Made by a program: the position numbers and the translations under genes. A stretch of 39,406 nucleotides of DNA from Bacteroidia bacterium (GTDB taxonomy: Bacteria > Bacteroidota > Bacteroidia > Bacteroidales > Paludibacteraceae), in assembly GCA_021152555.1 (NCBI GenBank), contig JAGKVE010000012.1:1-39406 (forward strand). The letters run 5' to 3'. This document shows, in pieces, positions 7,446 to 14,637 of the stretch. Below the pieces are notes generated by a model. The model was not told the origin of the DNA and did no database searches. It was given only the letters and a program-made list of their open reading frames with translations. How positions within the stretch are numbered: the stretch's first letter is position 1; the number at the start of each line of letters is the position of its first letter.

Positions 7446-7475
7446 ATACAAAGTACAGGTGTACGATGTACGAAG
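7446..7475. repeat. Short heptad-like array (GTACGAT/GTACGAA) between malQ and ispH
   Basis: TACAAAG, TACAGGT, GTACGAT, GTACGAA follow the malQ stop by one nt. The array fills the 33-bp gap between the convergent malQ and ispH stops. It contains no recognisable terminator. Confidence 0.55.
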
Positions 7476-7477
7476 GA

Positions 7478-8464
7478 TTAAAGGGAAGGGATGAGCGAAA
7501 GCTTGTCCCTTACTTGTTCCATCAGCCATAGAGGAGTCGAGGTGGCGCCGCAGATACCCACTCTTAAGTTGAAGGTTGAAAGTTTAAAGTTGAAAGAAGT
7601 TTTCAAGTTTAAAGTAGAAAGTTTTTCTTCGAGTTCGTCGGGCGAGTAGATGAAAAGCGTGTCGGGGTTCGCCTCGGCACATTTTTGATATAGCACCTTG
7701 GCATTGGATGATTTGGCTCCGCCGACAAATAGAACGATGTCGTTTGCACGTGCAAAGGCTTGCAGCTCCGCTACACGGTTCGCCACATTGCGGCAGATAG
7801 TGTCGTGGTATTCAAAAGACGGCTCTGCTGTAGGACCGGCTTCGCCTGTAAGACCGCTTGCGCTGTAAGACCGCTTGTGCTGTAAAATAGCCTCTACGAG
7901 GCTGTTGAAGCCTTCGACGGACTTGGTGGTTTGTGAAAAGAGATATATGGGACGCGAGAAATCGAGGTGGTCCAGTTGGCTGATGTCCTCAATGACAACG
8001 GCGGTGTTGTTGGTCTGGCCCTGCAATCCGATTACTTCCGCGTGCCCGGGTTTGCCATAGATGACAATCTGCGGCGGCTGCGGCTCATCGTTCTTATGTG
8101 CCTCATAGCAGGCGCGAATACGGTCCTGTAATTTCTTTACAACAGGACAGGTGGCGTCAATGATTTCTATTCCCCGTTGCTGCGCAATCCAGTAGGTGGA
8201 AGGCGGTTCTCCGTGTGCGCGAAGAAGTACGCGCGAATGCGGCGGCAACGTCCGCAAATCGTCATAGTCAATGGTCTGCAGTCCCTTGATTTCCAGCCGT
8301 TTCACTTCCTGTCCGTTATGCACTATATCGCCTAAGCAATAGAGCGGACCATTGGCAAGTTCGCTCTCGGCTGCTTTGATGGCACGCGTGACGCCAAAGC
8401 AGAAACCGCTGTGCTCGTCTATCGTGACGAGCAATTTACCATTTGGACGTTTACTGTTTACCAT
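7478..8464 (-). CDS. ispH: 4-hydroxy-3-methylbut-2-enyl diphosphate reductase
   Basis: 328 residues; last step of the MEP isoprenoid pathway, converting HMBPP to IPP/DMAPP on a [4Fe-4S] cluster. The cluster cysteines are in GFCFGV, ATCPVVKK and GICGATSTP; substrate motifs LRAHGEPP, KPGHAEVIG and YHDTICRNVANR are intact. Two regions are repeat-derived: SASGLTGEAGPTAE (about residues 193-212, before FEYHDT) from a tandem 17/18-bp repeat, and KLSTLNLKTSFNFKLSTFNLR (about 280-300, just before the last cysteine motif) from family-B heptads. The N-terminus MVNSKRPNGK also looks repeat-derived. The start overlaps the end of cmk by 14 bp, so the two are co-transcribed. Confidence 0.93.
   Translation of the reverse strand: MVNSKRPNGKLLVTIDEHSGFCFGVTRAIKAAESELANGPLYCLGDIVHNGQEVKRLEIKGLQTIDYDDLRTLPPHSRVLLRAHGEPPSTYWIAQQRGIEIIDATCPVVKKLQDRIRACYEAHKNDEPQPPQIVIYGKPGHAEVIGLQGQTNNTAVVIEDISQLDHLDFSRPIYLFSQTTKSVEGFNSLVEAILQHKRSYSASGLTGEAGPTAEPSFEYHDTICRNVANRVAELQAFARANDIVLFVGGAKSSNAKVLYQKCAEANPDTLFIYSPDELEEKLSTLNLKTSFNFKLSTFNLRVGICGATSTPLWLMEQVRDKLSLIPSL
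7566..7625 (-). repeat. Heptad array, family B, in ispH
   Basis: AAGTTGA, AGGTTGA, AAGTTTA, AAGTTGA, an 11-nt break, AAGTTTA, AAGTAGA, AAGTTTT on the plus strand. It is encoded immediately before the conserved VGICGATSTP motif. Confidence 0.85.
7828..7886 (-). repeat. Tandem 17/18-bp repeat in ispH
   Basis: Three units, CTGTAGGACCGGCTTCGC, CTGTAAGACCGCTTGCG, CTGTAAGACCGCTTGTG, and a partial CTGTAAA. Units of 18 and 17 bp keep a frame translated as SASGLTGEAGPTA. The core resembles the CCGCTTCGCT element in malQ and the HhH gene. Confidence 0.85.
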
Positions 8465-8466
8465 TT
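8431..8466 (-). repeat. Degenerate heptads (TTTACCA type) at the ispH start
   Basis: CAATTTACCATTTGGAC, GTTTACT, GTTTACC, ATTTATT. The array spans the ispH start codon and the end of cmk, so residues MVNSKRPNGK appear to be repeat-encoded. More degenerate than the other arrays. Confidence 0.45.
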
Positions 8467-9125
8467 ATTTTCTCATCGAAAAGCCCGATGATGATTTCCA
8501 TTTGTTGGTCCGGCGTGAGGTCACTGTTGTCCACGACGATGGCGTCATCAGCCTGCCGCAAAGGGCTCTCCGCACGGTGGGTGTCGCGGTAGTCGCGGTC
8601 GTTGACATCGGCGAGCACGTCTTCATAAACCGGTTTCTCTCCTTTTTCGATGAGTTCGTCAAAACGCCGTTTTGCCCGTACTTCCGGACGGGCGGTGAGG
8701 AAGAGTTTGAGTTCGGCGCGTGGGAAGACCACAGTGCCGATGTCCCTGCCGTCCATGACGATACCTTTCGCCTCTCCCATAGCCTGTTGCTGCGCCACAA
8801 GGAATGCCCGCACTTCTTTGATTTGCGAGATGCGGCTGGCGCAGTTACCGGCCTCCAGGGTCCGGATTTGTGCTTCCACATCTTCGCCGTTGAGCGTGAC
8901 ATGTTGCGCTCCGTCTGACCAAATGAAGCCGATCCGGATTCCCGGCAGAGCGGAGATGATATCTTCTTTGGATATCAGGGTATGGCGCAGGGTATAAAGT
9001 CCTACGGCGCGGTACATGGCGCCGGTATCGACATATGTATAGCCCGCATACCTGGCGAGAGCTTTGGCTATCGTTGATTTACCGCAGGACGAATAGCCGT
9101 CTATGGCAACAATTATTTTATTCAT
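8451..9125 (-). CDS. cmk: Cytidylate kinase
   Basis: 224 residues; phosphorylates CMP/dCMP with ATP in the cytoplasm. P-loop GYSSCGKSTIAKALA (about residues 9-23), YVDTGAMYRAVGLY, MDGRDIGTVVFPRAELKLFLTA and RDYRDTHRAESPLRQADDAIVVDNSDLT are diagnostic. Length is normal for the family. It is upstream of, and overlaps, ispH. The gap to the minus-strand porQ stop at 9161 is filled by a heptad array, which is also where its leader must lie. Confidence 0.95.
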   Translation of the reverse strand: MNKIIVAIDGYSSCGKSTIAKALARYAGYTYVDTGAMYRAVGLYTLRHTLISKEDIISALPGIRIGFIWSDGAQHVTLNGEDVEAQIRTLEAGNCASRISQIKEVRAFLVAQQQAMGEAKGIVMDGRDIGTVVFPRAELKLFLTARPEVRAKRRFDELIEKGEKPVYEDVLADVNDRDYRDTHRAESPLRQADDAIVVDNSDLTPDQQMEIIIGLFDEKINGKQ

Positions 9126-9159
9126 AAATCACAAATTATAAATTACCAATCACCAACAA
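9125..9159. repeat. Heptad array, family C, between porQ and cmk
   Basis: TAAATCA, CAAATTA, TAAATTA, CCAATCA, CCAACAA in 7-bp register. It occupies essentially the whole 35-bp interval upstream of the cmk ATG and downstream of the porQ stop. Confidence 0.75.
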
Positions 9160-9160
9160 C

Positions 9161-10267
9161 CTACTTTAGTAGCGAATTGATATCCAGTGTGAGTCCTACT
9201 TGGTATGAGAAATTAGACTTGGTGAGTTGGCTGATGGCAAAACCGACACGCGCTTGCTTGATCTTGACACCCGCACCGAGCGAAAAGCCGGCAAGCGACT
9301 TCTGGTCTATTAGGTTCAGTTCCGCCCGACGACGATGGTTGTAACTGAGCGCGATGTAAAACTTTTCACTCTTTGGCACTACCTCAATGGAGAAGATAGT
9401 ATGGCGGAACATCATGTCATACCATTTGATGTCGTGCGGGATGATGTCTCCGGTTGTGGGGCTCTTGTCAAGCGATGTCCATTCATAATTCAGATACCAG
9501 GTCTGCATGTTATGAATCTGCATGTGGAATCGGAGTGGCGCATGCTTAATGCGGTAGGTCAGTCCGAGTTGCAGGTTGAGCGGCAGCATCTCTCGTGCCG
9601 AACCGTCTTCACTGGAGTAGAACCCTTTGAGCTGCCATCCGATATTTTGGAGCACCAGTCCCATTTGGAATGTTGAGTCGGGCGACTGGAAATGCGCGCC
9701 GATATCGGCTCCGATGGCGAAAGACGAGTAACTCTCATAGATTGAATAGACCGGTTTGAGCGTTACGCCGACCTTGAACATCCGTCCTAATTGTCGCGCG
9801 TACATCACGTCTATCAATATATCCCGCGCGCCGAACTGACCTCCTGTCAGATTGCCGTTCTCGTCGGCATATTGCATACGGCCGTAATCAAGGTAATGGA
9901 TACCGACTGCGAAATAGTTAGGCTTGTCTGGTTCGCCTTCTCCGGCAAAGGGCTTCTCTATTTTCGAGCGCCCGAAATTATGGCCGTATAGCGCCGAGCC
10001 GAACATTGTGCCGGGTAGATAATACGAATAATTGAGTTGCAGCACCATGTGACTGTTGGCATGGAGCAGGGCAGGATTGCACATTCCCATCGAGATGTCT
10101 CCGTCGCTGAGACTGACGTTCGAACCGCCCAATGCGTTGATGCGCGATGAAGCGGGCAGACTCATGAAAGAGAATACCGATCGTCCCGCACTCGACACCT
10201 GTGCTTGCATCTGAATACAGAGCGCAAAACAGAGAATACTGATAGTTATGTACGTTTTTTTGCCCAA
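9161..10267 (-). CDS. porQ: Type IX secretion system outer-membrane protein PorQ
   Basis: About 368 residues starting at TTG 10267, which gives a signal peptide (LGKKTYITISILCFALC...QAQ). The mature protein begins VSSAGRSVFSFMSLPASSRINALGGSNVSLSDGD, typical of PorQ, and continues as a PorV-like outer-membrane beta-barrel. In Porphyromonas PorQ acts with PorU/PorV/PorZ in the T9SS attachment complex. The TTG is the first in-frame start after the -7 box (8 nt downstream); any start further upstream in the frame would precede the transcription start. The gene lies 14 kb from the porP-gldN cluster. Confidence 0.85.
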   Translation of the reverse strand: MGKKTYITISILCFALCIQMQAQVSSAGRSVFSFMSLPASSRINALGGSNVSLSDGDISMGMCNPALLHANSHMVLQLNYSYYLPGTMFGSALYGHNFGRSKIEKPFAGEGEPDKPNYFAVGIHYLDYGRMQYADENGNLTGGQFGARDILIDVMYARQLGRMFKVGVTLKPVYSIYESYSSFAIGADIGAHFQSPDSTFQMGLVLQNIGWQLKGFYSSEDGSAREMLPLNLQLGLTYRIKHAPLRFHMQIHNMQTWYLNYEWTSLDKSPTTGDIIPHDIKWYDMMFRHTIFSIEVVPKSEKFYIALSYNHRRRAELNLIDQKSLAGFSLGAGVKIKQARVGFAISQLTKSNFSYQVGLTLDINSLLK

Positions 10268-10275
10268 ATCGGGCA

Positions 10276-10323
10276 CAAAAGTACAAAAAAATTTTGATAT
10301 GTGCAAAAAAAGTCGTAAATTTG
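10276..10323. promoter_or_regulatory. Bidirectional promoter (porQ / frdCAB)
   Basis: The shared element TTTTGATATGTGCAAA (10292-10307) gives TTTG to the plus strand (10293-10296; -7 TAAATTTG 10316-10323, spacer 19) and to the minus strand (10307-10304; -7 TACTTTTG 10283-10276, spacer 20). It has the same architecture as 3640-3687 and 22264-22311 with a less perfect palindrome. Confidence 0.78.
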
Positions 10324-10384
10324 CACACGATTTTGAAATATATAGCAAAATAATAATACTAATCCTCAAAAAACAAACAATCTT

Positions 10385-11080
10385 ATGTGGTTAAAAGATT
10401 CATCTATTGGCCGTAAGTTCGTTATGGCATTGAGCGGCGCAGCGTTAGTGCTGTTTCTGCTCTTCCACGGTTGTATGAACCTCGCGTTGGTATTCAGCGA
10501 TGAGGCGTACAACACTATCTGCCGTTTGCTTGGCGCTAACTGGTACGCCGTGATTGGCTCGATGGGAATCGCTTTCCTCGTGCTGGTGCATTTCTGCTAC
10601 GGTCTCTATCTGACCATCCAGAACCGTGCAGCCCGCGGAAACGACCGTTACGAAGTGCGCGGTAAGAAAGAAGGCGTGACATGGGAATCGGAGAATATGC
10701 TTGTTCTGGGCTTTGCTATTCTTGGTTTCCTCTGCTTGCACCTCTACAATTTCTGGTTCAAGATGCAGTTTGCCGAACTGACGGGCATTGAGACGGGGGC
10801 GTTTGACCCGCAGAATGGTGCCGCGTATGTAAAGGCGCTGTTCACAGAACCGCTATGGGGGCAGATATATTGTGTGTTCTATCTGCTTTGGCTCGTTGTG
10901 CTCTGGCTCCACCTCAATCACGGTGTGGGGTCGGCGATGACCTCTATGGGACTCAACAACCTGAAATGGCAGAAGCGTGTGGAGGTGATCAGCACTGTAG
11001 TGGCAACCATCGTTATACTGCCTTTCACAATTGTGGTACTGTATTACTTTGGCATGGGCATTGGCATGCTCTGCGCTTAA
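10385..11080 (+). CDS. frdC: Fumarate reductase / succinate dehydrogenase cytochrome b subunit
   Basis: 231 residues with five hydrophobic helices; membrane anchor that exchanges electrons between menaquinone and the FrdAB dimer through two haems. Candidate haem-ligating histidines lie in LLFHGCMNL, LVHFCYG, LCLHLYNFW and LWLHLNHGVGSAM. The order C-A-B and the opening WLKDSSIGRKFVMALSG are typical of Bacteroides-type quinol:fumarate reductases. First gene of the operon; leader about 60 nt from the -7 box. Confidence 0.93.
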   Translation: MWLKDSSIGRKFVMALSGAALVLFLLFHGCMNLALVFSDEAYNTICRLLGANWYAVIGSMGIAFLVLVHFCYGLYLTIQNRAARGNDRYEVRGKKEGVTWESENMLVLGFAILGFLCLHLYNFWFKMQFAELTGIETGAFDPQNGAAYVKALFTEPLWGQIYCVFYLLWLVVLWLHLNHGVGSAMTSMGLNNLKWQKRVEVISTVVATIVILPFTIVVLYYFGMGIGMLCA

Positions 11081-11092
11081 TAATTGAATATT

Positions 11093-13315
11093 ATGGCAAA
11101 GAAAGAAGATATATTGGATGCTGCAAAAAAAGTTGCAGCTAAAGCAGTTAAAAAAGCTCAAGAGGTAGCAGAAATAGCTGCAGAAAAAGCCGCAGAGGCT
11201 GCAGAAGAACTGCAAGCCCGCGCTGAGAAAGCCGGAGACCGCGCAGAGGTGAAAGAGGCTGTCAAGGCAGTCAAAAACGCCGCAAAGAAGGCAGGTAAAG
11301 CTGCAAAGGCTGCTGCCGAAGTGATGGGTACCCCGAGCGAGAAAAACACTCAGGTCATCACGCCGGAAATGGCGAAGATTCCTGCAGGTCCGCTGGAACT
11401 CAAATGGACCAACTACAAGAACCATCAGAAACTGGTGAACCCGGCTAACAAACGCCGTCTTGATGTCATCGTGGTAGGTACCGGTCTGGCCGGTGCTTCG
11501 GCTGCCGCGTCACTCGCAGAGATGGGCTTCAACGTACTGAACTTCTGTATCCAGGACAGCCCGCGCCGTGCGCACTCGATTGCTGCGCAGGGTGGTATCA
11601 ATGCGGCGAAGAACTACCAGAACGACGGTGACTCCGTCTATCGTCTCTATTATGACACCATCAAGGGTGGCGACTACCGTGCCCGTGAGGCAAACGTTTA
11701 TCGTCTGGCGGAAGTTTCCAATAACATCATCGACCAGTGTGTGGCGCAGGGTGTTCCTTTCGCACGTGAGTACGGAGGGCTGCTGGACAACCGTTCGTTC
11801 GGTGGCGCACAGGTTTCCCGTACCTTCTACGCAAAGGGTCAGACCGGTCAGCAGCTGCTCCTCGGTGCCTACAGCGCACTGAGCCGCCAGATAGGCAAGG
11901 GCAAAGTGAAGATGTACACCCGCTATGAGATGCTGGATATCGTGCTCATCGCAGATGAGAACGGCGAGAAGCGTGCACGCGGTATCATCGCCCGTAACCT
12001 CGTTACCGGACGCATCGAGCGTTTCTTCGCCCATGCGGTAGTAGTAGGTTCGGGTGGTTACGGAAACACCTTCTTCCTCTCCACCAACGCCATGGCTTCC
12101 AACGGTTCGGCTGCTATGCAGATGTACCGCCACGGCGCCTATTTCGCAAACCCCTGCTACGCGCAGATCCACCCGACCTGTATTCCGAAGCACGGTGACT
12201 TCCAGTCCAAACTGACCCTGATGTCCGAGTCGCTCCGTAACGACGGACGTATCTGGGTGCCGAAGAAACTGGAGGACGCCAAGCGTCTGCAAGCCGGCGA
12301 GATCAAAGGACGTGATATCCCTGAAGAGGACCGCGATTACTACTTGGAGCGCCGCTATCCGGCGTTCGGAAACCTCGTCCCGCGTGACGTGGCTTCGCGT
12401 GCTGCCAAAGAGCGTTGTGATAAGGGCTACGGCGTGAACAACACCGGTCTGGCTGTCTTCCTCGATTTCAGTGAGGCAATCCAGCGTCTGGGCAAGGATG
12501 TCGTTGCTCAAAAGTATGGAAACCTCTTCCAGATGTACGAGAAAATCGTGGACGAGAACCCGTACGAGAACCCGATGATGATTTTCCCGGCAATCCACTA
12601 TACGATGGGTGGTATCTGGGTGGACTACGAGTTGCAGACATCCGTCAAGGGTCTGTTCTGTATCGGTGAGGCGAACTTCTCCGACCACGGAGCCAACCGT
12701 CTGGGTGCTTCTGCCCTCATGCAGGGTCTCGCTGACGGCTATTTCGTACTGCCTTATACCATTCAGAACTACCTCGCAGACCAGATCGGCGTGCCGCGTA
12801 TGAGTACTGACCTGCCGGAGTTTGCCGAGGCAGAGAAAGCCGTACAGGACAAGATCGACCGCCTCATGGCTATCCAGGGCAAGCGTTCGGTGGATTCCAT
12901 CCACAAAGAGCTCGGTCTCGTGATGTGGGACTTCGTCGGAATGGGACGTACCGCAGAAGGCTTGAAGGAAGGTATCAAGAAGATTGATGCCATCAAGAAA
13001 GAGTTCTGGACCAACGTCTATATCCCGGGTGAGGCTAACAGCCTGAACAACGAGCTGGAGAAAGCGCTCCGTCTGGCGGATTTCATTGAGATAGGCCGTC
13101 TGATGGCTGTCGATGCTCTCCATCGTGAGGAGTCCTGTGGTGGTCACTTCCGCGAGGAATACCAGACGCCGGAAGGCGAGGCGCTCCGTCAGGATGACAA
13201 GTTCAGTTATGTTGGCTGCTGGAAATATATGGGTGAGGACCAAGAGCCGCAACTGATCAAAGAGCCGCTTGACTACGAGTTCACGGAACGTAAGACCAGA
13301 AACTATAAAAACTAA
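11093..13315 (+). CDS. frdA: Fumarate reductase flavoprotein subunit with a ~93-residue Ala/Lys/Glu-rich N-terminal extension
   Basis: 740 residues from ATG 11093. The catalytic core starts near residue 94 (AKIPAGPLELKWTNYKNHQK), where other Bacteroidales FrdA proteins begin. FAD binding is shown by VVGTGLAGASAAASLAEMG and RAHSIAAQGGINAA (His for covalent flavin); YAQIHPTCIP and GEANFSDHGANRLGASAL are catalytic-domain motifs. Residues 1-80 are almost entirely Ala, Lys, Glu, Val and Gln (AAKKVAAKAVKKAQEVAEIA), predicted to form a long amphipathic helix like histone H1-tail or LEA-type sequence. This extension is not part of known FrdA folds. It is in the same frame with no stop and follows frdC closely, so it is probably translated. 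Confidence 0.93.
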   Translation: MAKKEDILDAAKKVAAKAVKKAQEVAEIAAEKAAEAAEELQARAEKAGDRAEVKEAVKAVKNAAKKAGKAAKAAAEVMGTPSEKNTQVITPEMAKIPAGPLELKWTNYKNHQKLVNPANKRRLDVIVVGTGLAGASAAASLAEMGFNVLNFCIQDSPRRAHSIAAQGGINAAKNYQNDGDSVYRLYYDTIKGGDYRAREANVYRLAEVSNNIIDQCVAQGVPFAREYGGLLDNRSFGGAQVSRTFYAKGQTGQQLLLGAYSALSRQIGKGKVKMYTRYEMLDIVLIADENGEKRARGIIARNLVTGRIERFFAHAVVVGSGGYGNTFFLSTNAMASNGSAAMQMYRHGAYFANPCYAQIHPTCIPKHGDFQSKLTLMSESLRNDGRIWVPKKLEDAKRLQAGEIKGRDIPEEDRDYYLERRYPAFGNLVPRDVASRAAKERCDKGYGVNNTGLAVFLDFSEAIQRLGKDVVAQKYGNLFQMYEKIVDENPYENPMMIFPAIHYTMGGIWVDYELQTSVKGLFCIGEANFSDHGANRLGASALMQGLADGYFVLPYTIQNYLADQIGVPRMSTDLPEFAEAEKAVQDKIDRLMAIQGKRSVDSIHKELGLVMWDFVGMGRTAEGLKEGIKKIDAIKKEFWTNVYIPGEANSLNNELEKALRLADFIEIGRLMAVDALHREESCGGHFREEYQTPEGEALRQDDKFSYVGCWKYMGEDQEPQLIKEPLDYEFTERKTRNYKN

Positions 13316-13331
13316 TGTTTTTAATAAGTTT

Positions 13332-13373
13332 AGTGTTTAGAGTTTAGTGTTTAGAGTAGTTTAAAGTTGAAAG
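13332..13373 (+). repeat. Heptad array, family B, left flank of the S23 gene
   Basis: AGTGTTT, AGAGTTT, AGTGTTT, AGAGTAG, TTTAAAG, TTGAAAG; it ends 2 nt before the S23 ATG. The matching array on the other side (13743-13798) has the opposite orientation. Confidence 0.82.
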
Positions 13374-13375
13374 TT

Positions 13376-13756
13376 ATGGAGTTCTTCGGTTATCGAAACT
13401 TAGTGGCTTACCAGAAAGCGAAAGAAGTACGGAAACAGGTTTACCGGCTCTTAAAGCAGTTTCCTAAATCCGAACAATTCGCTTTGTGTGATCAATTACG
13501 CCGTGCAGCTGTTTCTATAACTTCAAATATTGCTGAAGGTATAACCCGATATTCAGCAAAGGATAAGGTTCATTTTTTAGAGATTTCCTACGGTTCTCTT
13601 ATGGAAGTAATGAGCCAAATCGAAGTAGCTGAAGAAGAACAATATATAACAACTGAGCAATTTCACAATATAGAAATATTAATTGCGGACACAGCTCGTC
13701 TGTTGTCTGGTTTGCAGAAAAGTTATATAACTCCAAGTGAAAACTCTCAACAATAA
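13376..13756 (+). CDS. Four-helix-bundle protein (S23 / 23S rRNA intervening-sequence family)
   Basis: 126 residues from ATG 13376. The family signature is clear: FFGYRNLVAYQKAKEVRKQVYRL near the N-terminus, SEQFALCDQLRRAAVSITSNIAEG in the middle, then KVHFLEISYGSLMEVMSQIEVA. Proteins of this family were first found inside 23S rRNA intervening sequences; many Bacteroidota carry scattered free-standing copies, and the DGR accessory protein Avd has a related fold. The function is unknown. Here the gene is lodged between frdA and frdB, which are normally adjacent, has visibly lower GC than either, and is bracketed by inverted heptad arrays; its last codons (SENSQQ) lie within the right array. 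Acquisition as a cassette is inferred. Confidence 0.88.
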   Translation: MEFFGYRNLVAYQKAKEVRKQVYRLLKQFPKSEQFALCDQLRRAAVSITSNIAEGITRYSAKDKVHFLEISYGSLMEVMSQIEVAEEEQYITTEQFHNIEILIADTARLLSGLQKSYITPSENSQQ

Positions 13757-13798
13757 ACTATTAACTACACTCAACTCTCAACACTCAACACTCAACTA
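13743..13798 (+). repeat. Heptad array, family B in reverse, right flank of the S23 gene
   Basis: ACTCTCA, ACAATAA, ACTATTA, ACTACAC, TCAACTC, TCAACAC, TCAACAC, TCAACTA. On the minus strand this reads GTTGAG/TGTTGAG units, so it is inverted relative to 13332-13373. It ends 8 nt before frdB. Confidence 0.82.
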
Positions 13799-13806
13799 TA
13801 AAAATC

Positions 13807-14562
13807 ATGGATCAGTATATTGATATTAAAGTACGGGTATGGCGTCAGGCCGGACCCAAGGCTCAGGGGCATTTCGAGACCTACGAGCTGAAACATGTAT
13901 TCCAAGGCGCATCGTTCCTGGAGATGATTGATATCCTGAACGAGCAGCTTGTTGCAGAGCACAAGGACCCTGTGACTTACGATCACGACTGCCGCGAGGG
14001 TATCTGCGGTATGTGCTCGATGTACGTCAACGGTCACCCGCACGGACCCGACTCCGCGATCACAACCTGTCAGCTCCATATGCGGAAGTTCAAAGATGGT
14101 GAGACGATCACTGTGGAACCGTGGCGCAGCCGTGCGTTCCCTGTAATCAAGGATTTGATGGTGGATCGCGGTGCGTACGACAAAATCATGCAGGCAGGCG
14201 GATTCGTTTCCGTCAACACCGGCGGTGTACCCGATGCGAATGCCATTCCTATTCCGAAGCCTGTAGCAGACGAGGCTATGGATGCAGCTTCCTGTATCGG
14301 TTGCGGCGCTTGCGCTGCGGCTTGCAAGAACGGCTCGGCAATGCTCTTCGTGGCGGCTAAGGTTTCGCAGCTCGCTCTCCTGCCGCAAGGCAAGATTGAG
14401 GCGGCGGCACGCGCGAAAGCGATGGTGGCTAAGATGGATGAACTCGGATTCGGTAACTGTACCAACACCGGCGCTTGTGCTGCGGAATGTCCGAAGAGCG
14501 TCAGTCTGGCTAACATCGCTCGCCTCAACCGCGAGTTCCTCTGCGCAAAGTTCAAAGACTAA
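13807..14562 (+). CDS. frdB: Fumarate reductase iron-sulfur subunit
   Basis: 251 residues; carries electrons between FrdC haems/menaquinol and FrdA flavin. The [2Fe-2S] motif DCREGICGMCSMYVNG (about residues 60-75) and two further cysteine clusters (CIGCGACAAACKNG and the C-GACAAECPK region) for the [4Fe-4S] and [3Fe-4S] centres are intact. Length matches Bacteroides FrdB. It must be expressed from the frdC promoter unless the S23/heptad insertion supplies its own. Confidence 0.95.
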   Translation: MDQYIDIKVRVWRQAGPKAQGHFETYELKHVFQGASFLEMIDILNEQLVAEHKDPVTYDHDCREGICGMCSMYVNGHPHGPDSAITTCQLHMRKFKDGETITVEPWRSRAFPVIKDLMVDRGAYDKIMQAGGFVSVNTGGVPDANAIPIPKPVADEAMDAASCIGCGACAAACKNGSAMLFVAAKVSQLALLPQGKIEAAARAKAMVAKMDELGFGNCTNTGACAAECPKSVSLANIARLNREFLCAKFKD

Positions 14563-14580
14563 TAGCAGAAGTCTATAGCT

Positions 14581-14605
14581 CGAGGGCGGTTGATTACCGC
14601 CCTCG
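14581..14605 (+). terminator. Strong hairpin after frdB
   Basis: CGAGGGCGGT (14581-14590) pairs perfectly with ACCGCCCTCG (14596-14605) around TGATT, 19 nt after the frdB stop. The following tract (ATGCACTATTGTTAATTTT) is only moderately T-rich. Ends the frd operon. Confidence 0.75.
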
Positions 14606-14637
14606 ATGCACTATTGTTAATTTTAAATTTTATGCTT

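Noticed and set aside
11510..13252. Long minus-strand open frame (580 codons) opposite frdA
   Set aside because: It exactly shadows frdA, which has full catalytic motifs and codon bias. The frame has no recognisable domain and no promoter, and arises from the high-GC codon pattern.
13376..13756. 23S rRNA intervening sequence
   Set aside because: The S23-type gene is present, but neither flank is rRNA; both are heptad repeats between frd genes.
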